Positions 22,991-27,994 of a stretch of DNA of 27,994 nucleotides are shown here, piece by piece. The first letter of the stretch is position 1. Each line of letters opens with the position of its first letter. Source of the stretch: Anaerolineae bacterium (GTDB lineage: Bacteria > Chloroflexota > Anaerolineae > Aggregatilineales > Phototrophicaceae); assembly GCA_028284565.1 (NCBI GenBank), contig JANQRM010000237.1, positions 1 to 27,994 of the forward strand, in the 5' to 3' direction. The translations under genes were made by a program, and so were the position numbers. The notes under the pieces are model-generated. The model was given only the letters and a program-made list of their open reading frames with translations, was not told the DNA's origin and did no database searches.

Positions 22991-23935
22991 ATGACTGACC
23001 TGTTCCCCCTCCCTCAACACATCCCAGACTTTGATACTGTGGTAGACTTTGCCCTAGCGACAGTTGCACCAAGTAGTGCAGAGACCTATCAGCGAAGTTA
23101 TGACTTGTGGGTAGATTTTTGTATGAATCACTCGCTACACCCGCTTGATTTACGCCCTCTGCATGTCCGCGATTTTCTGGTTTCGCAGGAAGTCACCAAA
23201 CGCACCCGCCAACGCCATCTTGCCGCCCTTCGCAAACTGGCACGCACCCTCGCGCTCAATCCCAATGACAGCACCTTCAAATTCATCTATGAATCACTGC
23301 GTTTGCTCAAGGTGCCAGAAGTCAATCTCGGTGGCACAGAACGAGAACGCCGAGTGTTAAGCCTCCAACAAATCGTGCGGATTTTTGAGGTCTGGCAAGA
23401 AGATAAAATCATTCACAAGCGCAATACTGCTCTGCTCGCAGTGTTATTTTATACCGGCATACGTCGGAGCGAAGTTGTTCAACTAAAATGGTCAGATATT
23501 GACCTTGAAGCAGGCATCATTCGCGTCCGTCATGGGAAAGGCGATAAATCCCGCGAAGTCACTATTGTCGAAGGCTCAGAAGATACCGCTGTCCGTGCTT
23601 TAGCTAGCTATCGACATGCGCTGATTATGGCAACTGACGCAACACGCGAGTTCATCTTTTGTCCCATTGGCAAAGGCGATAAAGTCGGCACCGACAAGCC
23701 TGTCAATGTCCGTGCGATTAATCAAATTATCGAGAAAACAGTGGAAGCCACCGGAACCAATTTCACCCCACATGATGCCAGACGCACCATCGGTACAGAC
23801 CTACTCGCCAATAGTCACCCTGTTGCTGATGTGCAAGCACAATTGGGTCATAGTCACGCCAGTACCACCATCCAAAGCTATGCCCTCCCTGCTGATGCCC
23901 GCAAACGTCGTGGCCGCTTCAAGACCAGCTACTAA
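22991..23935 (+). CDS. Tyrosine recombinase (XerC/D-like integrase)
   Basis: A 314-residue site-specific recombinase. Numbers below count a TTG at 22988 as residue 1. An N-terminal SAM-like core-binding domain (about 14-110, SSAETYQRSYDLWVDFCMNH) precedes the catalytic domain. The full active set is visible: TGIRRSEVVQL (R159), HGKGDKSREV (K184/K187), HDARR (H262, R265), GHSHASTT (H288) and the nucleophile QSYAL (Y298). Length and layout fit Xer or integron-like recombinases; no integron-specific insert is seen and no excisionase, att site or phage gene lies nearby. The ATG has no Shine-Dalgarno, but TATAAT ends 2 nt before it, so the message may be almost leaderless, or the true start may lie elsewhere. 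It could be a chromosomal Xer paralogue or a remnant of an old integrated element. Confidence 0.92.
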   Translation: MTDLFPLPQHIPDFDTVVDFALATVAPSSAETYQRSYDLWVDFCMNHSLHPLDLRPLHVRDFLVSQEVTKRTRQRHLAALRKLARTLALNPNDSTFKFIYESLRLLKVPEVNLGGTERERRVLSLQQIVRIFEVWQEDKIIHKRNTALLAVLFYTGIRRSEVVQLKWSDIDLEAGIIRVRHGKGDKSREVTIVEGSEDTAVRALASYRHALIMATDATREFIFCPIGKGDKVGTDKPVNVRAINQIIEKTVEATGTNFTPHDARRTIGTDLLANSHPVADVQAQLGHSHASTTIQSYALPADARKRRGRFKTSY

Positions 23936-24050
23936 AATCTTGTTGATGCTTGCGGATTTATAACCGATTCAAACGGCAAACTAACGCAAAAGGTATGAAG
24001 TTCTCATAAACCTAACACCTACCTTAACCCCTTGAAACATCCTCTAGCCG

Positions 24051-24056
24051 TATAAT
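24051..24056 (+). promoter_or_regulatory. Consensus -10 box upstream of the histidine kinase
   Basis: TATAAT lies 40 nt before the GTG start of the kinase. The nearest -35-like hexamer, TTGAAA (24032-24037), is only 13 nt away, which is too close for a normal sigma-70 spacer, so an activator or alternative sigma factor may be involved. Confidence 0.4.
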
Positions 24057-24095
24057 AAAAGCAAACTTTATAGGTACATAGAATATGGGCTTCAC

Positions 24096-25412
24096 GTGAA
24101 AATTCCTTCTGTGTTGGCATTTTTACCGCGACAGGACGAATCGCCACGCCAGCAATATCAGATATATATGGTGACTGCCACAGCCATTTTCATCATCATT
24201 GGTTGCCTTGTGTTGACACTCTACGCTTTGCTGGAGCGTCCCAGAGATACAAACATATATATTATTGCGGGCATGATTGCTGGCACACAGGGTTTGGTTC
24301 TTTGGCTCATTCATCGTCGCAGTTTACAAAAAGCTGGCTGGGTCAACATTATGGTCCTTTGGGTTGGCATAGGTTATGGGTCTTATGTCTCTGGTGGGGT
24401 CTATGCCTCTGCAGTGACACTGTTCCTTATTCCACTTATTTTATCCGTCATTTTGTTAGGCACGCGCATTACGCTTGTCTTGCTCATTGCCACGCTAATC
24501 TTTTTTGGCTTCTTAGTCTTCGTCGAAGTCAATGGAGCCTTGCCCGTCGCAACAGCCCGTGACCTTCCCTATCGCCTGATGGTCATTGGGGGGAATACCA
24601 TTTTCATTGTGGTTTTATTTATGTATCACATGATTAAAATGCGCGAAGCCGAAGATAAAAATACTCAACTATCGCTTCAAGCAGAACGTCTCCAAGTGCA
24701 ACAACAACTCACCCAAGACCTCGCCCACGATCTACGGACACCCTTGGCGATACTCAATACCCAAACCTACCTCATCAAAAAACGCCTCGACAATGGAGAA
24801 AATATCACGCCCTACATGGAACGCCTCGAAACTTATAGCCAAAAACTCGACCAGATGATTGATGGATTTTTTCAGCTAACCCGCCTCGACTCAGATTATC
24901 AACCCGATACATGGCAAAATGTCGATTTGGCGTATTTGCTCCCACTAATCGCCGACCAATTTCAAGACTATGCTCATCGCCAACATATTCACTTGGATGT
25001 TGACATTGCACGTCCTCTTGATCACTATCTAGTCTATGGTGAAGCCAGCCTCCTACAACGAGCCATCGAAAACTTGATTGAAAACGGCATCCGTTATGGA
25101 AAAGCAAAAGGAGAAGTTTGCCTCAAATTGTCACATGAGGCGGAATTCGTTCATCTCAAGGTGACGGACGATGGGCGTGGCATCGCACCAGAAGAACAAA
25201 CTAAAATATTTGATCGTTTCTATCGAGTCAATGACGCTCGGACGATGGATGAGAAAACCGGAACCGGAATCGGATTGTCGATTGTCAAGCGGATTGTCGA
25301 AATTCATGGGGGCGATATTCAAGTAACCAGCACTATCAATCAAGGCAGTGAGTTTTCAGTTCGTTTGCCCTTTTCGCCGTTTCAATTGGCACAGTCAGCC
25401 AAAATGTCATAG
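24096..25412 (+). CDS. Membrane sensor histidine kinase (orphan)
   Basis: A 438-residue two-component sensor. Residues 25-178 hold five or six hydrophobic segments with short loops, so the sensor part is the membrane bundle itself rather than an external domain. A coiled linker (183-205) leads to the H-box DLAHDLRTPL (H211). The ATPase domain has an N-box NLIENGIRYG (N326, N330), G1 VTDDGRGIAPEE (D358), F-box IFDRFYR and G2 TGTGIGLSIV (388-397). The N-box has Gly where most kinases have Ala, a minor change. The GTG start at 24096 has a weak site; a second GTG lies at 24111. No response regulator is next to it, so its partner is encoded elsewhere or is shared. The signal is unknown. Confidence 0.92.
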   Translation: MKIPSVLAFLPRQDESPRQQYQIYMVTATAIFIIIGCLVLTLYALLERPRDTNIYIIAGMIAGTQGLVLWLIHRRSLQKAGWVNIMVLWVGIGYGSYVSGGVYASAVTLFLIPLILSVILLGTRITLVLLIATLIFFGFLVFVEVNGALPVATARDLPYRLMVIGGNTIFIVVLFMYHMIKMREAEDKNTQLSLQAERLQVQQQLTQDLAHDLRTPLAILNTQTYLIKKRLDNGENITPYMERLETYSQKLDQMIDGFFQLTRLDSDYQPDTWQNVDLAYLLPLIADQFQDYAHRQHIHLDVDIARPLDHYLVYGEASLLQRAIENLIENGIRYGKAKGEVCLKLSHEAEFVHLKVTDDGRGIAPEEQTKIFDRFYRVNDARTMDEKTGTGIGLSIVKRIVEIHGGDIQVTSTINQGSEFSVRLPFSPFQLAQSAKMS

Positions 25413-25552
25413 ACTATCTTCCTTCGCTAGCTAATCGACAATATCCAATCAATCCCTCAAATTTTCATCATTTCCTCCAGATTACCCCTTTATTTTGAGA
25501 ATTTTCAGCTATAGTAATGTATTGTTATTCAAAGACACCGCACACTCATCGT

Positions 25553-25558
25553 AGGAGG
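25553..25558 (+). promoter_or_regulatory. Strong ribosome binding site for a TTG start
   Basis: A full AGGAGG is 4 nt before the TTG at 25563. No ATG or GTG lies nearby in frame, and the encoded N-terminus ([13 protein letters not shown]) is exactly that of the family, which supports the rare start codon. Confidence 0.75.
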
Positions 25559-25562
25559 CATC

Positions 25563-26501
25563 TTGCGGATTATCATCACTGGAGGCAGTGGCTTTATCGG
25601 CTCGCATTTATGTGAGCGTTTTCTTGCAGAGGGGCATCAAGTTGTCGCCGTCGATAATTTGATCACGGGTTCAACTGACAACATTGCTCACCTTGTTGGG
25701 AATGAGAATTTCCAATTTATCAAGCATAATGTCAGCAATTATATCTTTGTTCCCGGCGAGGTTGATATGGTCATGCACTTCGCCTCTCCTGCCAGCCCGA
25801 TTGATTATCTTATGCACCCGATTCCCACACTCAAAGTTGGCGCACTGGGGACTCATAATGCACTGGGTTTGGCACTTGCGAATAACGCTAAGTTTATGCT
25901 GGCTTCCACCTCCGAAATTTATGGAGACCCACTCGAACATCCACAAAAAGAAAGCTACAACGGCAACGTCGATGCGATTGGTCCACGTGGAGTCTATGAT
26001 GAAGCCAAACGCTATGGTGAAGCCTTGACTATGGCATATCATCGGGCGCATGGATTGGATACCCGCATCATTCGGATTTTTAATACTTATGGTCCTCGTA
26101 TGCGGATGAATGATGGACGAGTTGTCCCGAATTTCATTAAGCAAGCCATACAAGGCAAGGCACTCTCGGTTTATGGCGATGGGTCACAGACCCGCGCTTT
26201 TCAATACGTCGATGATTTGGTCGAAGGCATTTCTCGATTGCTATTCAATGTGACTTTTCATGAACCCGTCAACCTTGGTACAACCCGCGAGATTAACATG
26301 CTCGAATTCGCGGAGATTGTGAATCGAGTTGCCGAGAATCCAGCTGGCATCATCATGGAACCTGATAAGCGCATCGAAGGCGACCCACAACGACGCAAGC
26401 CTGACATCACCCGTGCGAAAGAACTGCTCGGTTGGGAACCCAAAGTGCCACTGGAAGACGGTCTTAAGCAAACAATCGCCCACTTTCGGGATAAAGTTTA
26501 G
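25563..26501 (+). CDS. UDP-glucuronate decarboxylase (UDP-xylose synthase) family
   Basis: A 312-residue extended SDR enzyme. NAD-binding GGSGFIG (7-13), [11 protein letters not shown] (72-82), [14 protein letters not shown] (115-128), the [17 protein letters not shown] segment with catalytic Y145 and K149, and FNTYGPRM are the hallmarks of UDP-glucuronate decarboxylase rather than of UDP-galactose epimerase or dTDP-glucose dehydratase. The enzyme converts UDP-glucuronate to UDP-xylose with NAD+ recycled internally. The start is TTG with a strong AGGAGG. The next gene, UDP-glucose dehydrogenase, makes its substrate, so the two form a UDP-glucose to UDP-xylose route for exopolysaccharide or glycan decoration. 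Family confidence is high; exact product medium-high. Confidence 0.88.
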   Translation: MRIIITGGSGFIGSHLCERFLAEGHQVVAVDNLITGSTDNIAHLVGNENFQFIKHNVSNYIFVPGEVDMVMHFASPASPIDYLMHPIPTLKVGALGTHNALGLALANNAKFMLASTSEIYGDPLEHPQKESYNGNVDAIGPRGVYDEAKRYGEALTMAYHRAHGLDTRIIRIFNTYGPRMRMNDGRVVPNFIKQAIQGKALSVYGDGSQTRAFQYVDDLVEGISRLLFNVTFHEPVNLGTTREINMLEFAEIVNRVAENPAGIIMEPDKRIEGDPQRRKPDITRAKELLGWEPKVPLEDGLKQTIAHFRDKV

Positions 26502-26514
26502 TAAGACGATGAAA

Positions 26515-26542
26515 GTAAGGGCGGTTCGCGAACCGCCCTTAC
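26515..26542. repeat. Perfect 28-bp palindrome between the nucleotide-sugar genes
   Basis: GTAAGGGCGGTTCG followed by its exact reverse complement CGAACCGCCCTTAC, 13 nt after the decarboxylase stop. There is no T-run, so it is not a normal terminator. Its outer part TAAGGGCG/CGCCCTTA resembles the palindromes at 22907 and 20103. It may be one copy of an interspersed palindromic element, or an mRNA-stabilising hairpin between the two genes. Confidence 0.7.
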
Positions 26543-26634
26543 GTTGAATAACTTTCTTGTTGCAAAATATGACATTCATTCTGGACTTTTATCAGTCATG
26601 TGCATCATTTGTTTAACAATCCAAGAGGATCACA

Positions 26635-27993
26635 ATGCGTAACATCTGTGTTATCGGTTCGGGCTATGTCGGCTTAGTGACTGCCACCTGCTTTGCAGAC
26701 TTGGGCAACAAAGTCACTACTGTCGATATTAGCCAAGAAAAAATCGACAATCTAAAACAAGGCATAATGCCGATTTATGAGATGGGCTTAGAAGATTTGG
26801 TCGAGCGCAACGTCAAAGCGGGTCGCCTCTTCTTCACCACCTCGTATGAAGACGGCTTGCAAGATGCTGAGTTCGTCTTTATATGCGTCGGGACACCCTC
26901 TGGTGTGGATGGTGAAGCCGACTTAAAATATGTGCGGTCTGCCGCGACCACAATTGCAGAGACCATGACTCGCCCACTTATCATCATCAACAAGTCCACC
27001 GTTCCTGTTGGGACAGGTGATTGGGTGACTCAAATTGTCTCGAATGCTCAGCCCTCCCCCATCGACTTCTCAGTGGTAAGTTGTCCCGAATTCTTGCGTG
27101 AAGGTTCGGCAATTGCCGATTTCCAAAATCCAGACCGCAACGTCTTCGGCTCAACTAATCCCGCAGCGGCACAAGCTGTCGCTGATTTATACGCCCCACT
27201 GAATTCAGAGACGGTCATCACAGACCTTCGCACCGCTGAGATGATTAAGTATGCCTCGAATGCGTTCTTGGCAACCAAAATCAGTTTCATCAATGAGATG
27301 AGCATCATCTGTGAACGGCTCGGCGCAGATGTCACCGAAGTGGCACGGGGCATGGGCTTCGATACCCGCATTGGTCCCCAATTCTTGAAAGCAGGCGTGG
27401 GCTATGGTGGCTCTTGCTTCCCGAAAGATGTGAAAGCACTCGCACACATGGCGCAAACGCACGGGATGCATCCGCAATTGCTCAACGCTGTGATGGAAAT
27501 CAATGACTTCCAACGCAAACACATCGTCCTGAAAGTCCGTGACTTGCTTGATAACAATCTTGAAGGCAAGAAGGTCGGTATCTTGGGCTTGGCATTTAAG
27601 GAAAATACAGATGATGTCCGCGAATCGCCCTCCCTTTCCATCGCACGCTCGCTCATCAATCAAGGTGCATCGGTTAAAGGTTACGATGCCGTCGCTGGCG
27701 AGAATGCGCTCAAAGAAGTGCCAGATATTCAACTTTTCAACTCGCCCTACGAGACGGCTGAAGGGGTTGATGCTTTGCTTATCTTGACACCATGGAATGA
27801 ATTTAAGCACCTGAATATGGCGAAAATCCGTGACGTGATGACAGGCAATATCTTGGTCGATGGGCGCAATATGTACGACCCACAAGCCATGCACGACCTT
27901 GGCTTTGTCTATCGTTGTGTTGGGCGGGGCTACAATGGTGATGGTATCATCACTGCTGAAGAAACCCCAGCCGAACCTGTAGCTGGAGACTAA
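26635..27993 (+). CDS. ugd: UDP-glucose 6-dehydrogenase
   Basis: A complete 452-residue UDP-glucose/GDP-mannose dehydrogenase family enzyme that oxidises UDP-glucose to UDP-glucuronate with 2 NAD+. Seen are the Rossmann motif [10 protein letters not shown] (8-17), [39 protein letters not shown] (E152), AEMIKYASN (K205) and the catalytic [10 protein letters not shown] (C261), followed by the C-terminal domain with [16 protein letters not shown]. The bacterial-type features and the neighbouring decarboxylase make UDP-glucose the likely substrate. GAGG lies 6 nt before the ATG. The 133-nt gap from the decarboxylase holds the 28-bp palindrome, so cotranscription is likely but not certain. The stop codon is one base before the window end. 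Confidence 0.95.
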   Translation: MRNICVIGSGYVGLVTATCFADLGNKVTTVDISQEKIDNLKQGIMPIYEMGLEDLVERNVKAGRLFFTTSYEDGLQDAEFVFICVGTPSGVDGEADLKYVRSAATTIAETMTRPLIIINKSTVPVGTGDWVTQIVSNAQPSPIDFSVVSCPEFLREGSAIADFQNPDRNVFGSTNPAAAQAVADLYAPLNSETVITDLRTAEMIKYASNAFLATKISFINEMSIICERLGADVTEVARGMGFDTRIGPQFLKAGVGYGGSCFPKDVKALAHMAQTHGMHPQLLNAVMEINDFQRKHIVLKVRDLLDNNLEGKKVGILGLAFKENTDDVRESPSLSIARSLINQGASVKGYDAVAGENALKEVPDIQLFNSPYETAEGVDALLILTPWNEFKHLNMAKIRDVMTGNILVDGRNMYDPQAMHDLGFVYRCVGRGYNGDGIITAEETPAEPVAGD

Positions 27994-27994
27994 A

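Noticed and set aside
21679..25428. Several GCTAGC/TAGCTAGCTA motifs (about 21679, 23602, 25424)
   Set aside because: Short restriction-site-like palindromes at unrelated positions, one inside a coding region; no pattern.
25671..26153. 160-codon minus-strand frame inside the decarboxylase
   Set aside because: Antisense shadow of a conserved SDR enzyme, without ribosome site or motif.
26569..26616. 15-codon open frame in the leader of UDP-glucose dehydrogenase
   Set aside because: No ribosome site and no leader-peptide features; chance is the simplest explanation.
27205..27894. 229-codon open frame on the minus strand inside UDP-glucose dehydrogenase
   Set aside because: It is antisense to a fully conserved enzyme and shows no recognisable motif or ribosome site; a shadow frame.

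Overview
The window looks like chromosomal DNA of a free-living bacterium, most probably a member of the Chloroflexota (Anaerolineae-like). This is inferred from gene style, not from a marker gene. The pointers are a very large BTAD/NB-ARC/TPR regulator, several binding-protein-dependent sugar-type ABC transporters whose binding proteins have signal peptides without a lipobox cysteine, paired Gfo/Idh/MocA dehydrogenases, frequent GTG/TTG starts, and tight TAATG stop-start overlaps. No rRNA, tRNA, CRISPR array, insertion sequence or phage module was seen.

Layout, left to right. (1) 1-1480: the 3' part of a plus-strand animal-type haem peroxidase, cut by the window edge and closed by an intrinsic terminator. 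(2) 6000-1603, minus strand: a two-gene unit of a 912-residue BTAD/NB-ARC/TPR regulator followed by a secreted subtilisin-like protein with a thrombospondin-type-3-like tail. A small LuxR-type HTH gene diverges from it. (3) 13247-6726, minus strand: a five-gene operon of binding protein, permease, permease, MalK/UgpC-type ATPase and glycerophosphodiester phosphodiesterase. This is the same order as ugpBAECQ of enterobacteria. Its second permease carries an extra N-terminal half with a PDZ-like domain, and its phosphodiesterase carries an extra N-terminal domain. (4) 13511-16138, plus strand: a secreted ScyD/ScyE-like propeller protein followed 12 nt later by a Cys-type sulfatase. (5) 21416-16237, minus strand: a second ABC importer (binding protein and two permeases, no ATPase) leading into two Gfo/Idh/MocA oxidoreductases. 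This is a typical sugar or sugar-acid uptake and oxidation operon that must borrow an ATPase. (6) 21709-22877, plus strand: a MerR/BmrR-type regulator overlapping an ABM-domain protein, behind a textbook MerR operator with a 19-bp spacer. (7) 22991-23935: a lone tyrosine recombinase. (8) 24096-25412: an orphan membrane histidine kinase. (9) 25563-27993: a UDP-glucuronate decarboxylase and a UDP-glucose dehydrogenase, which together give UDP-glucose to UDP-glucuronate to UDP-xylose for surface polysaccharide.

Taken together the window is about scavenging (two ABC importers, phosphodiesterase, sulfatase, dehydrogenases), sensing (BTAD, LuxR, MerR, histidine kinase) and surface or exported functions (protease, propeller, nucleotide-sugar enzymes). 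The most unusual items are the PDZ-bearing ABC permease inside a ugp-ordered operon, the regulator/exported-protease pair, the extra domain on the phosphodiesterase, and a set of GGGCG/CGCCC palindromes between genes, one of which doubles as a terminator inside the second ABC operon.

Several starts were moved from the longest open frame to starts with a better Shine-Dalgarno sequence or a conserved N-terminus: the protease to 3237, the ABC ATPase to 9248, the propeller protein to 13511, the first Gfo gene to 18269 and the LuxR gene to 6106. All family calls are by eye from motifs; no database search was run.
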